In this document: piece after piece, positions 21,155 through 33,759 of the stretch
How positions within the stretch are numbered: position 1 is the stretch's first letter
Layout: each line of letters begins with the position of its first letter
DNA from: Ichthyophis bannanicus
Lineage: Eukaryota; Chordata; Amphibia; Gymnophiona; Ichthyophiidae
Direction: 5' to 3'
DNA length: 64,000 nt
Assembly: GCA_033557465.1 (NCBI GenBank)
Contig: CM066033.1
Span: forward strand, 1,355,855,834 to 1,355,919,833
Made by a program: the position numbers and the translations under genes
Notes under the pieces: generated by a model
Database searches by the model: none
What the model saw: only the letters and a program-made list of their open reading frames with translations
Told to the model about the DNA's origin: nothing

Positions 21155-23904
21155 CTACAACAGTCCCCTTTTTACCTTTAGAGATCCTCTGTGTTTGTCC
21201 CATGCTTTTTTAAATTCAGTTACTGTCCTCATATCTACCACCTCCATTGGGAGACTATTCCATGGATCCACTACTCTTTCCGTAAAGAAATATTTCCGCA
21301 TATCACTCCTGAATCTATCTCCCTTCACCCTCATCCCATGTCCCCTCGTAGCAAAACTTGCTTTCAATTGAAAGAGACTCTCTCCCTGAACATTTATGCC
21401 ACGGAGGTATTTAATCATATCACCTCTATCCCGCCTTTCCTCTAAGGTGTACATATTAAGATCCTTCAGTCTGTCCTCATATGCTTTATAATGAAGACCA
21501 CTAATCATTTTAGTAGCCGCCCTCTGCACCGACTCCATCCTGTTCACATCCTTTTGAAGGTGCGGTCTCCAGAATTGCACACTATACTCTAAATGAGGTC
21601 ACACCAAAGACCTATACAGAGGTATTATCACCTCCTTTTTTCTGCTAGCTGTTCCTCTCCCTATGCACCCAAGCATCCTTCTAGATTTTGCCGTCGCCTT
21701 TTCTACATGTTTAGCTACTTTAAGATCATTAGACACAACCACGCCTAGGTCCCGCTCTTCTTTAATGGACAAAAGTACTTCACCCCCTATACTATATTGC
21801 TCCCTTGGATTGCTGCAGCCCAAATGCATGACCTTACATTTTTTAACATTAAATCCCAGCTGCCAAATTCTAGACCATTCTTCAAGCTTAGCTACATCCC
21901 TCCTCATGTTATCTACCCCTTCCTGGGTGTCTACTCTATTGCAGATTTTGGTATCATCCGCAAAGAGGCAAACCTTACCTGACAGCCCTTCCGCTATATC
22001 ACTAACAAAGATGTTAAAAAGACTCGGACCAAGGACAGATCCCTGGGGCACACCTCTGATAACATCCTTCTCCTCAGAATGAGCTCCATTTACTTGTACT
22101 CTTTGTCGCCTCCCACCCAACCAATTTCTAACCCAAGCAGTAACTTTAGGGTCTATCCCTAGGGTGCTCAGTTTGTTTATAAGTCGCCTGTGAGGAACAG
22201 TGTCAAAGGCTTTACTGAAATCTAAATACACCACATCTAGGGCTATCCCTGGTCACCCAGTCAAAGAAATCAATCAGATTTGTCTGACAAGACCTGCCTC
22301 TGGTGAATCCATGCTGCCTCGGATCCTGTAATAATCCGCTGGACTCCAGAAACCTCACTATTTTCTCTTTCAGCAGCGTTTCCAATAATTTACTCACCAC
22401 CGAAGTTAAACTAACCGGCCTGTAATTTTCAACCACATCCTTACTTCCGCTTTTGTGTAAAGGCACCACATGAGCCTCTCTCCAATTCTTTGGCACCACT
22501 CCCGACTCCAACGAGGCATTGAAAAGGTCAGTCAGTGGAGCTGTTAGAACATCCCCAAGTTCCCTCAGTATTTTCTGGTGTATCCCATCCGATCCCATCG
22601 CTTTGTCTACTTTAAGTTGAGATAGTTTCTCACGAACACAGTCTTTTGAAAATTGTTCAAGATGTCCTTTGCTTCTGTTCCTATTTGTGGGTGTTTTCTG
22701 AGGTCCTGCTCCTGGTTCTTCATCTGTGAACACAGAACAAAAATATTTGTTAAGCAATTCCGCTTTATCCTTATCAGCTTCTACATATTCCTCCCCTGCA
22801 CCCTTGAGTCTCACAATACCACTCTTGCCCTTCCTCTTCTCACTAATATATCTGAAAAATGTCTTATGCCCCCATTCTATTGCATTGACTATTTCCTCCT
22901 CCTTTTGAATCTTTGCCTTCTTGACTACTTTGCTAGCTTCTCTAAGTTTTTCCAAATACAGATGCCTGTCTTCCTCTCTCTGTGATCTCTTGTATTTCAT
23001 GAAGGCCTCCCTCTTTTTCTTCACTTTTTCAGCTACTTCTTTTGAAAACAATAGCGGTCTCCTTTTCCTTTTACCTTTATTTACCATTTTAACAAAAAGG
23101 TTGGTTGCCCTTAAAATATCCCCTTTCAGTTTTTCCCACTGTTTTTCTACATCCCTCAGCTGTTCCCATCCAAGTAATGACTCCCTGAGTATTGGCCCAT
23201 CTTCGCAAAGTTAGTCTTCCTAAAGTCTAAGATCCTCGCCTTTGAATGGATTCTAACAGCCCTAGTCCTAATACTGAACAACACCATCTGGTGATCACTG
23301 GATGCAAAATGATCTCCCACTACAACATCAGAAACACTTTCACCATTGGTAAGCACCAAGTCCAGTATGGCCCATTCACGTATGGGGTCTGTTACCAATT
23401 GCCTGAATAGTTCTCCCTGTAGAGAATCCAGGATCTCCTTACTTCTAGATGATACTGCAGCAGGAATGTGCCAATCAACATCTGGCATAATGAAATCTCC
23501 TATCAGTAGCACTTCCCCTTTCCTAGCAATGCTGCACATGCCTTCAATTAACTCTCTGTCCACCTCTTCCTCTTGCGAGGGAGGTCTGTATATCACACTA
23601 ATGTAAATAGATTTCTCTTTCCCTCTTTCTATTTTAACCACAGTGCCTCTCCTCTCCCTTTTAAGCTCTGTAATTCCAAAGCTTTAATAGTAGTTTTTAT
23701 ATATAGTGCCACTCCTCCTCCCCTACTTCCTACCCTGTCCTTTCTGAATAAAGTATAGCCAGGTATAGTTACATCCCAATCATGGTTTTCTGTGAACCAT
23801 GTTTCTGTAACTGCCACTAAATCCAAGTCAGGCACTCCCACCAAAGCTTCAACATCAGGGATCTTATTTCCCATGCTAGGGCATTTATACACACTGCTTT
23901 CCAT
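21155..23904 (-). pseudogene. CR1 ORF2 endonuclease-reverse transcriptase, frameshifted
   Basis: Domains in order are as follows. The AP-type endonuclease spans 23904-23156: LDLVAVTETWFTE, YRPPSQ, IGDFIMPDVDWH and SSDHQMV. The RT 5' part spans 23087-22212: ENYRPVSLTSVVSKLLE and QHGFTRGRSC. The RT core spans 22234-21599: DFSKAFDTVPH (motif A), GVPQGSVLGP and FADDTK (motif C). The thumb and C-terminal part spans 21580-21155, ending WNSLPMEVVD and KKAWDKHRGSLK. At least four frame changes (near 23635, 23120, 22220 and 21590) disrupt it. The catalytic Asp residues remain visible. Confidence 0.85.
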
Positions 23905-24004
23905 ATGTTACCCCTGTTACCCATTTCCATAAAGTTATTTAATGTATCACCTACCTGGGGGCTTTCACTTACCTGGGGGCTTTCTTCACCCATCCCCAAC
24001 GAAT

Positions 24005-24948
24005 CTAGTTTAAAGCCCTCTTCAGTAGATTAGCCAGTCTACTACTGAAGACGCGTTGATCTTTCTTGGACAGATGGATGCCATCTCTGCTCTGCAACCC
24101 TTGGAACAGCATCCCATGGTCTAGGAAACCAAAACGCTCTCGATGACACCGTCCATGCAGCCATGCATTCATCTCCAGGATGCGAGCCTCTCTGCCTTGG
24201 ACTTTACCCTCAACAGGGAGGATTGAAGAGAATACCACCTGTGCACCTAACTGCTTCACCCTCTGTCCCAGAGCCATGAAGTCACTTTTGATATGTTCCG
24301 AGTTATACCTGGCAGTATCATTTGTTCCAACATGGATTAGCAACATTGGGTAATAGTCAGTGGGCTTGATGAGTCTCAGCAAACTCTCCGTAACATCTTG
24401 GATTTTGGCACCAGGCAGACAGCATACCTCTCTGGACATCAAGTCTGGTCGGCAGATGGATGCCTCAGTACCCCTCAGAAGAGAGTCTCCAACCACACTA
24501 GCCTTTGTTTCCTTGAGGTCATTGATTCTGTAACTTTGGGGTACTTGAGCTCTGGTTCTTCCCTTTCCAGGGATGCTTTCACCTCCTCCACTTCCAGGGC
24601 TGCATAATGGTTCTTCAATTCAAGGGCTGGAGAATTTGGATTGGTGATTTTGCAGGCCCTGGTGACTTGTGTCCAACCATCGACATTCTGTTGGCACCCA
24701 TATTCTCCTGTGCTGGAGAGCTTGGTTGCTGCAAGAAGCATCTCATTAATGTACTTCTCACTGTCTTGAATGCTCCTCAGCCTCGCTACCTCCTCTCTGA
24801 GTTCCTTCACTTGTTTCCTTAGAGCTTCAGCATGCAGGCACCCTGCACATGGAACCGGTCCTTCAACTGGCATTAGGACCTCTGTCTGGACCGAGGCAGA
24901 AGCTTTAACAGGGGCAACAGCTTTAGCGATATGATTTTTCCCAGCCAT
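24005..24948 (-). pseudogene. CR1 ORF1 with SGNH/esterase domain
   Basis: The ORF is in two frames. 24948-24475 gives an N-terminal part with CAGCLHAEALRKQVKELREE, a Cys pair followed by a short coiled coil. 24496-24005 gives an SGNH-hydrolase domain: GDSLLRGTE (block I with the nucleophile Ser), HVGTNDTAR (block III, Gly/Asn) and RDGIHLSKK (block V, Asp/His). Esterase domains in CR1 ORF1 proteins are described in the literature. One frameshift near 24480 separates the two halves. The catalytic Ser, Gly, Asn, Asp and His positions all look kept. Confidence 0.8.
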
Positions 24949-26131
24949 TGTTCTGTTCGTGGAGCTTAGGTATCTGTTAAAGCAAAAGAGAGAGATCTAC
25001 CAAGTACCTGCCGGTTTCCCAGCTGTCCTTTCAGAGAAAAAGCAGTTAAATCTCCTTAATTATATTCAAAATGTGCTGGTCCAATTCTCTGTGCTTTGTC
25101 AAATGGGGAGGTGCCCTATAAAGCAAGACTACTCGCTAAGGGTGGGTGGGAGTCGGGGTGGGTAGGGAGGAAACTAACACCTGATTAGGTGTTAGCAGTT
25201 CCCAAAGCTGAGGAGGTTACTGGAGTTCAACCACCTACTGTGCTCAAGGAAAGTCCCACTAAAGCACCAAAAAGAAAGTAACCTTGCTTTAAAAATGTAC
25301 AAAAAACCCTTTTAAGAGCTCCCAGTCAGAGAGCTAACAATTTAATATAATAAAACAAACCCTTAAATCCTTACTGTTGGTTGATCTGGAGAGCTCCTGT
25401 AGGAAAGCCTGAACAGGGCAGGGCACTGGAGCCTTTTATGCAGGCCCTCAGCTGCTTTCAGGTAATCATTTATACATCTAGATCATATATATCTACAGAT
25501 AACGATTTTTAGAAAGCCTCTCTCACTTGTTTACTTATTTATTTGGGGGTTATTTTAAAAGCCTTGTTTGTGGTTTGCATGTGTGAAAATGACCATTCAC
25601 ATGTGCAACTCACATTCATGTCCCAACAGCAATTTTAGAAAGGTTCAAATTTACACATGTTCACCACGATCACATCCAGGAACATGGTGGAAGAATGTCA
25701 AGGAAGGCCCTAAGAAGATTCATGTGCATCTCCAATTTCACAACGGCACCGCACCTGTAAACCTGCCAGAGGACATGTTCATCTTTAGACCTGGTCCTCG
25801 ACATGAATGGGCCTTCCTGAAGAGCTCATTTCAGCCAGCCGTCAACAATAGGGATGACAGAAAAATCTCCTATCAATCACCCACTTATTTTATCCCCCTT
25901 AAAAGCAGATAGCAAGTAAACAATGAGTCTTGCTGCATATCTCTATTTGCAAAATTGGGCCAAATGTGGATGTGTCAACTGTATCCAAGTGCAGTTTCTG
26001 AAATATTGACACTGACACGTCTATAGCATGTTTCTGATCCTCCAACATCAAACTTTTGCACATGCAGGTTCCTGAATTCAACCGTTTCGCTGCATGAGTC
26101 CGAGTCTTTATTCTGCACGGCCCCTCTGTCT

Positions 26132-26428
26132 GGAGTGGAGGAGTGGCCTAGTGGTTGGGGCAAGGTACTTCAGGCCGGAAGGTCGGGGGTTCAAATCCCA
26201 CTAGAGGACAGCAACCTTGGGCCGGAAGGACTGGGGTTTCTAGTCCCACAGGTGCTCCTTGTGGTCTTGGGCAAGCCACTTAACCCTCCATAGCCCATGT
26301 TCCCTGTAAAATATTTATCTCCAAGTTATAATGCCCTGTTCAATGTAATTTCAGTTTGTTCAATGTAAACCGCACTGATGCAGAATAGCGCGGTATATAA
26401 GAGAATGTAAATAAATAAATAAATAAAG
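26132..26428 (+). mobile_element. CORE-SINE with L2-like tail
   Basis: The head is ggagtggcctagtggttggg with a B-box-like gggggttcaaatcccac. The CORE is gtcttgggcaagccacttaa. The tail is tgtaaaccgcactgatgcag ... agcgcggtatataagagaat, ending in (aaat)n. The accgc/gcggt pair can form a small hairpin, as in the LINE 3' ends at 41996 and 56262. Confidence 0.8.
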
Positions 26429-26539
26429 TTGATAGGGATGTTTAACTTTTGTAATGGGAATATGTTGATTTCAGAATCCATTTGCACGTGCCCGGATCCT
26501 CTAGTGCCCCTCCTATAGAATTCTGGATGCTTTGACATA

Positions 26540-27245
26540 TTCAACAGATTGCTAAAACCTGTCATTTCTTTCTCTATAACACTAGCAAAATTTGCCCCTT
26601 CCTCTCTGAACATACAACTAAAACTCTTGTCCACTCTTTAGTTAATTCCCTCTTGACTACTGCAACCTCCTCCTTGCTGGACTCCCACAGAGCAATCTTT
26701 CTCCTCTTCAATCCGTTCAGAAATCTGCTGCGCGGCTTATCTTCCGCCAGCCACACTCATAACTCCTCTTCTGAATTCACTTCACTGGCTCCCCTTCCAT
26801 TTCCGTATCCATTTCAAGCTTCTTCTTCTAACCTATAAATGCATTCACTCTACTGCTCCTCATTACCTTTCCTCTCTTCTCTCTCCCTACTCCCTCCTCG
26901 TGAACTTCGCTCCTTCTTTGCTCTAAGCCCTTTTCCTCTAGTGCAAACTCTAGACCGTTCCTTTCACCTTGCTGCTCCTAGAGCCTGGAACAAGCTTTTT
27001 CTATCCTTATGTCAAGTCTCTTCTCTCTTCCTCTTCAAATCTTTGCTAAAGGCTTATCTGTTTGAGGCCGCCTATGGATCCTAATCTCTTGTATTTCCTC
27101 TCCCTTTTGGACCCTTATTTCTCTTGTATTGTATTATATTGTATTGTCTGTTTTCATTAGATTGTAAGCTCTTTGAGCAGGGACTGTCTTTTTATGTGTT
27201 TGTACAGCGCTGCATACGTCTTGTTGTGCTTTATAAATGACAAAT
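26540..27245 (+). mobile_element. L2-like LINE 3' end (family X)
   Basis: Plus-strand frames (with shifts) encode the C-terminal ORF2 region: about 26690 QSFSSSIRSEICCAAYLPPA-like codons, then PPRELRSFFALSPFPLVQTL (about 26895) and RAWNKLFLSL (about 26980). The 3' UTR (gattgtaagctctttgagcag then gtacagcgctgcatacgtct) is the usual end of this family. It is truncated and broken. Confidence 0.75.
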
Positions 27246-27320
27246 AGTGGTGGTAGTATGTCCCAGGGGATATCTAAATGGTATTTCTAAAATGTGCCTT
27301 CAAAAATACAAATCAGTGCA

Positions 27321-27598
27321 TTTATTTAACCAGTTTTCTATACTGCCTTTTCCTTCAATCAAAGCGGTTTATGTTATGTAATCCCTACAAACAGGTACTG
27401 GATACATTCCCTTGTCCCCAAAGGGCTCACAATCTATGTGTACCTGAGGCAACAGAGGGTTAAGTGGCTTGCCCAAGGCCACAAGGAGTACCTATAGGAC
27501 TGGAAACCCCAGTCCCTCCAGCCTGAGATTGCTGTCCCCAGGTGAGACCTGAACTCCTGACCCGAGGTACTGTGTCCTAACCACTAGGCCACTCCTTC
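27321..27598 (-). mobile_element. CORE-SINE with L2-like tail, complete
   Basis: On the minus strand the head (gagtggcctagtggttagga, then gttcaggtctcacc), CORE (ccttgggcaagccacttaac) and tail (accgctttgattgaaggaaa ... gcagtatagaaaactggtta-aataaa) are all present. It abuts the 3' end of the LINE at 27605. Confidence 0.8.
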
Positions 27599-27604
27599 CT
27601 CTGC

Positions 27605-29640
27605 ATTTCTAAGCGGTTCACAAACCATACAGGAAAATGCAAGGTGAAAGAAATGAGTCTTTGAGATCTTTTGAAACTGTAAGTAGCCACGAGCGCTGCA
27701 AATGGTGGAGCATCTCATAACTTGGTAGCCTTATAGCAAACTTCAATGACCCGAGGAATGCTCAATAGATCCTGAGACACTGATCTCTAGGTTTCAGTTG
27801 GCACATAGGGAGCCTAGAGTGAACACAATTCAGACAAAGCCAACAAATGCAAAGATTTAATACGTGACATAAATTCTTGAACTGCAAACAAAACTTGATA
27901 GCCAACCAGTTGAGCTCAAACAAAGTAGGGGCGATATGGTCAAACTTCTTTAGATCTTAAATCATACACGCTACTGCATTATGAACTAATTGCAATGGTT
28001 TAAAAGCACATTGCAAGAAGGCTTAAATAAATCAAATTCAATAATCCAAATGATGAAATGCTAATATCTGGACCACTGTATGGAAATCTGCATGCTCTAA
28101 ATATAGGTATAGTTTACGTATTAAAAGCAATTTAAAAAATACATTGTGCATTGTACTCTCAGTTTGGTCCTGAAATTAAAATTTTGAGCCAAACATCTCC
28201 AAGATACTGAAGCTCATCTCTAACTGGAATAACATGATTATTCAATATAACACTGAGAAGGGAGGTATATAGGTAGCATCTTTAAAAACGATCATTGCCT
28301 CTGCTTTCTCGAAGTTAGTAGATAAACCATTATCTGACTTCCATTGCACAATTGTGGGAACATGTCTTATAGTTTGCAATGAAGAAATAACTGTAGTTAG
28401 ATGAAATTGTTTAAAGATCAAAATGTCATTAGCATAAAGTCTGAATTCAAGACTAGGCTGACACAATAACCTGCATAGCGGAACCTTATAAATATTAAAC
28501 AGGGTTGAAGATAGCACCGCAGGGAGATGAATTTGCTGAATGCTGCCTATCGTGAAAAAAGAGAAGTACTTCAGAACAACACCAGATACATTGTTAGACA
28601 GAGGTTGGAGGAACAAAATGGCAGGAATCGCAGAATCAAAAGTAGAAGAAAGATCAAGAAATAGCAGCAAGTAAGCTATCCCTTTATCCTCCAATCTACC
28701 AAGAATTCGATCAACCAGTGACATTAATGTTTCGGACCCATGTCCACTTCTGAACCCCTGTTGCCAATGGTCTAGAATTTGGAGGTTTTCAACAAACGAA
28801 TCCAGTTAATGGCAAACCACTTGCTCAATAACTTTGGACAAAGAAGGGACGAAACTAACCCACATCATACAGTAATCACGAGCCTTATTTTTCATCCCTG
28901 GCTTCACCAAGGCTCTGGAGCACATTTCCAAAGTCTAGGAAGGAATTTACTAAGGCAGATAAAAATAATAGAATGCCCTTTAGAGCTTTAAATATGAACA
29001 CTGAAATAGGGTGAAGAGGACAATCTGTAGGCGTCATCTGTGAAATTACGTTCTAAGTATCATTAGCATAGAATCATTCATAGGGTCAAGGATAATGCCA
29101 CATGGAAGAGAAGCAACTTTCCTCTCCATAAGATCAGCAAAGTCATCCCTCATTATGCTCATCAGTAGAAAAATATATCTGGGCTTGATAATACATTGTT
29201 TATCTTCCTTGTAAAATATTTCAACCTTTGACCTATACTGCTTATACACATTGCAGGAACAAGCCTAACTAACACAATGCTTTCTCCGCTCGCCTGACTT
29301 TCCTCTGAAATTTTTCAATATTTCATTAAATCATCTTATTCTCAGTTTAAGTTTATTATAAAAAAGGGTGCAGGATGCTTTAGAAACTTGTGTTCCAAAA
29401 TGTGACTAAAGATTAACTGAATTAGGCGAGAGCGGTTGTCCTTTATAAGGACGAAGTCAGCAGAGGTAAGTCAGATTTCAATGAGACCTAAAACTCCAAA
29501 CTGAGATGTCTGAAGAACAACAATCATTTGGGCCTTATTTTTACAAGATCTCACATTAACACATGCAACATTCAGACTGACATAGGCCAAGGTTGAGGGT
29601 TGCTAAGAGGAGGGAAACAAGTAGAGAAGATTAGAAACCT
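27605..29640 (-). pseudogene. L2-like LINE (family Y), degenerate
   Basis: On the minus strand, about 29590-29350 gives the start of the endonuclease (VACVNVRSCKNKAQ, then LGLIE and PAPFF). The RT is at 28780-28242: FRSGHGSETLMSLVDRI, FLDLSSTFDSAIP (motif A with Ser-Thr-Phe) and YANDILIF, an altered YADD motif in which Asp is replaced by Asn. The middle is heavily shifted. The 3' end near 27608 (ggtttgtgaaccgcttaga) matches the accgctttgat end of the family. It is long dead. Confidence 0.7.
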
Positions 29641-30084
29641 GAACTCCTCTAGGTTCTCTAACCCTCTGCGCCGCACATAAATCAACATATCAATCAAGAC
29701 CGACAATAGTCGGTATTACATCTTATACAAAAGTAACCATAGTAACATTCACTTCCAGGCACAATGGTATAAATAACCACCAATATTTAAAAACTAAAAA
29801 TAGCAAACTCATAACACTAGCAAAGAACCATCTGCAAATCACCATTCTTTGAAGGTTCTTCTGGGGCACATCAAGGGGTATGCTAAAGGACATTACATGA
29901 CCGTTACGCATGCCCCTTTGGTGCAATGTCTGAGATCCAATGCCTGAGGAAGTTTACTGAGATTTAAAGAGCCAACACTGATTTCTATCAGGTCACACCA
30001 ATGCAGTGGTGATCACAGTCTCTGTAGTAATAGTAATGAAGGGATCAGTAATGTGCAGCAAGTCCCACACAGACAGATAATAGA

Positions 30085-31840
30085 TAACAGTGCCTCAGGA
30101 TGTCCACCGGGATTTAAGGAGCTGATGCTGACATCATCAGGTCGTGCCTCTGTCACAGAGTCTATCTGTTCTTCCATATATCGCAGCCCATTGGCCATGG
30201 TGGGGGTGATGTTGGGTTTCTCCTCTTTCATTCCTGCCAATTCCAGCCCCTTCTTTTCCCTGTATCTAGTTCCTTTGTTTCCTTTGAAGTCCATGCCATC
30301 TGCCTATTTATTCTACTATCTCTCTATCGACCCCCTCCCCCTCGAACAGTCCACCTCTACCTTTCTCACTGATTTTGACTCCTGGCTCTCTTCCTTTCTG
30401 GATGCATCTTCCCCTTCCCTTATTCTTGGGGATTTTAGCATTCACAATGATGACCCTTCTGACCCTTATGCCTTAAAGCTCCTTTCCCTAACTTCCTCAT
30501 TCAACCTCCAGTTATGTTCTACCGCTGCTACTCACAAGCATAGCCACTGACTTGACCTCATCTTCTCCTCCAACTGCTCACCCTACAACTTCTCCACCTC
30601 AGTTCTTCCCTTATCCAACCATCACCTGCTACCCTTCACTCTCAACCAACTCCCATCTCGGTCTCACCTGATCTCCACCAACGTGTTTAGGAATCTTTAC
30701 ACTATTGACCCTTCAGCTCTCTCCACTGCTGTCTTATCACTTTCTTCCATTATGTCATCTGATTCCATTGATGAGGCAGTATCTTCCTATAACATTATAC
30801 TCTCTTCCGGTCTGGATGCATTGGATCCTCCCATTCCACGCCCTGTGAGGCATCCTGTACTTCAACCCTGGCTGTCCTTGACAGCAGCTTACCAATATTC
30901 CTGTGCCTGCTCACCTTTGGCTTAAAGCATGTACTCGTGCTGACTTCCTACATTTAAAATTCATGCTAATCTCCTTCCAGCCAGCCATAACACTTGCCTA
31001 GCAAGAGTACTATGTCCATTTGGCTAACTCTTTTTCTCTGGCCCTCACCATTTCTTTGCTATGCTCAACTTTCTCCACAAAGTGCCTCCTCCCCCAATCC
31101 CTCCTCCATTTCCCGCCCAGACTTTGCCTGACTATTTCTATGACATAGTCTAGAAGATTAGACTTAAATTATCCATAGGGTCACCTCCACCCCACCTTCC
31201 CCCTTTTCAATCCCAAATCCTTCCCTCAACTTCTGTCACCCTTTTTTCCTTTTGTAAAATCACTGAGGAAGAAACTGCAAATCTTCTTTCCTCCTCCAAA
31301 CTCACCACCTGCTTCTCTGATCCCATCCCCACCCATCCACTAAACTCTATCTCTTCCGTTGTCATTTCTTCCATCTGTCATATCCCTAACTTATCACTTT
31401 CCAGTGCATCTGTTCCTGTGGCAGGAACATCCTGTGGTTACACCTCTTCTCAAAAAGCTTTCACTAGACCCTACCTGTTCTTCCAGTTATTGACCTATCT
31501 TCTCCTCCCTTTTGCTTCAAAATATTTGAACGAGTGTTTCACCACACTGTCTTGACTTTATTCCCTCTCAAGCCCTTCTGGGTACATTTCAACCTGGCTT
31601 TCATCCTCTATATTCTACAGAAACGGCTCCTGCCAAAGTCTCCAGCAACTTATTCCTGGCCAAATCTAAGGGGTCTTTACTCAATCTTCATCCTCCTTGA
31701 CCTTTCTGCTGTCTTTGAAACTGTTGATCACCACTTTCTCCTCGATAGCCTGTCCTCACTTGGATTTAGGAGCTCTGTTCTGTCCTGGTTTTCTTCCTAT
31801 CTCTCCCATTGCTCTTTTAAAGACACATTTTACAATGGGA
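30085..31840 (+). pseudogene. L2-like LINE (family X) endonuclease-RT, degenerate
   Basis: Endonuclease: CPPGFKELMLTSSGRA (about 30095), then PSLILGDFSIHNDDPSDP (about 30415; canonical GDFNIH). [20 protein letters not shown] (about 31700; canonical LDLSAAFDTVDH), followed by [17 protein letters not shown]. The region between has several frameshifts and stops, and the YADD region is missing because the copy ends near 31840. It belongs with the fragments at 1255 and 26540. Confidence 0.75.
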
Positions 31841-32052
31841 CGTCTAAATGCAATCTGGGAAGTCAAAGCCAGAACATCTGAAAAAAAAGGCGACATGTGC
31901 AAGTTCAGGCATGATTTCAGAAACATGGACATGCCCAATATGGATGTCTACAGAGATGTCTACATAGACATCCCCAGAATAGCATCTCAGAACATGGATG
32001 TCTACTGTAATAGCATAATTGAAGACCAAACACAATTTAGGACAACTAGCCA

Positions 32053-32103
32053 AAGGGTCATCATGAGTTGGCACCAACTCAATGGCACTTAACAATAATA
32101 ATG
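32053..32103 (+). mobile_element. RTE-like SINE tail fragment
   Basis: agggtcatcatgagttggca, then ccaactcaatggcacttaac and aataataatg, is the terminal part of the RTE-like tail that is also seen at 19070-19100. No head is present. Confidence 0.6.
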
Positions 32104-33639
32104 TTCAGCACCCATTGTCCTTCTCAGTATAGCTACATGCACTTTAGCTGGCTTCCCTTGAAAGACTATTGCCAGGCAGAAGTCTACAAACTCTGCTCTG
32201 AAATTAACTCAATTGCCACTTAAGTCACCCTAGAAGTCATGCCTTCTAGGAGTATAATACAGTTGGCATGATCCTGCAATGCTTTTGTGCTTCTGTGGCA
32301 AGGGAGAGCACGTGTAATCTTAGGCACATCAATATCATGGTAAATGTTGCTGTATACCATAGTTCTGTAGGCCACCACACTCTAGAAACTCTCTTCATCA
32401 TTGAAAGAAAAACTGCACAGGTTCAGAATCTTCTGTCACCATGTTTTGGAGTTAGAAATAAAGGTGCACTAAACACAGCTGGAGTAGAAGAACTGTGTTA
32501 TATTACATCAGAAAGTCAAAGGTGACAACAACAAGAAATTAGGAAAACAGTGAGATCTAACAATCGGTCAGTAGATGACATCATTATACTTTAACATCTA
32601 TAATAAAGAATGCAGACTACCAACTGCGTAATACTTTTAGAGCATTTAATCTTAATTATTCATTATATTTAGCTCACGTCTTTTCAGTAGCAGCTCAAGG
32701 TGAGTTATATTCAGATACAGTAGTCATTTCCCTGTACCCGGAGGGCTTACAATCTAAGGGGGGTGGTTACTAAAGTGCATTATAGGTGGTAATGTGTATT
32801 ATTTCACTGTAACATATAATTTTGCACCACATTACAAGTTCAATACGAATGAGATGCAAAACATACAAATGCATGCAAAAAACTCATTATTATTCAAAGA
32901 GAGTAAACATGCTTACAAGTATCACCACCAGCTGCATTATTTATTTTTCCAGACCAGGAGCATCAGACTAACATATGTCCTGATGCTTCCAGACTCCATC
33001 TTGAAGGAGCTGGTGATGTTCCCCCCAAGACACCCCAACCTCCCTGAAATTATCAGTGAGGACTCCTGAAGATGGCTCCCCTGAAGTAGAGCAACCACCC
33101 CAGAAGGCACCCCCAAAGAAGACATCCCTTGAGGGACATTTCTCTGTAGACACCCCCACCCTTCCCTAGGCCTTCCCCATGTATATCTTCTTAAAGCAGT
33201 GGGGTGCAGGGTTTTGGAGGCAGGAGCAAGCCCAGTCACTCCTGACCCCTTCGGACTTGGTTCAAAATGGCACCATGTGAATCCTTATGGTAGTCTTGCA
33301 CTATTATCTCTAAAGGTCAAGCTGCCATATAAGAGCATTTTGTTGATTTCGAGGGGGTGGGGGCAGGGAATGTCATACGACATTGCCAGCTCTTTCATCA
33401 TTGCAGCCAGGAGCATTGGGCCTTATGATAATGGCCTGATGCTTCTGACCTGGAGAAATAGTGCCAGCTTTGAGTTAGTCTTACTTTTCCTTGGAATAAT
33501 GTGGCTTGCAAGATAGATCACAATTTGCATTATTTCTTTACTGAAGAAGTTACTAACCTGAGGTACTCAGTTATCATAAATAATTGACCCCTGCCATAAC
33601 ATCAAACATTTTACTGCAGCTTAGTAACTAGCCCTGTAA
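32104..33639. other. Mostly low-copy DNA without genes
   Basis: Positions 32665-32757 hold an inverted SINE-tail fragment (agcagctcaaggtgagttat ... ggagggcttacaatctaag). Positions 33404-33455 form a small inverted repeat (ccaggagcattggg with gatgcttctgacctgg). Short ORFs on both strands (for example 32937-33239 minus and 33199-33516 plus) show no recognisable motif. Confidence 0.4.
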
Positions 33640-33752
33640 ATTTGTGCCTGAGACAATGGAAGATTAAGTGACTTGCCCAAGGCCACAATGAGCATCAGCG
33701 GGATTTGAACTCTCGTTTTCCTAGTTCTAGGCTTTAACCACTATGCAACTCA
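33640..33752 (-). mobile_element. CORE-SINE, partial
   Basis: Inverted CORE (aagtgacttgcccaaggcca) and a B-box (gggatttgaactctcg read on the plus strand) are clear. The tail is missing. Confidence 0.7.
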
Positions 33753-33759
33753 ACACTGC

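Larger units (their letters stand above)
21069..25470 (-). mobile_element. Near full-length CR1 LINE
   Basis: On the minus strand the element has a 5' UTR (about 25470-24950), an esterase-containing ORF1 (24948-24005), an endonuclease-RT ORF2 (about 23904-21155) and a 3' UTR ending in a repeated tatgtttc tail (about 21110-21080). Part of the 5' UTR (ctccctacccaccccgactc, inverted at about 25155) matches the 5' region of the second CR1 at 40115. Both ORFs carry frameshifts, so this copy is dead, but it is the most complete CR1 in the window and serves as the local reference for the other fragments. Confidence 0.85.
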
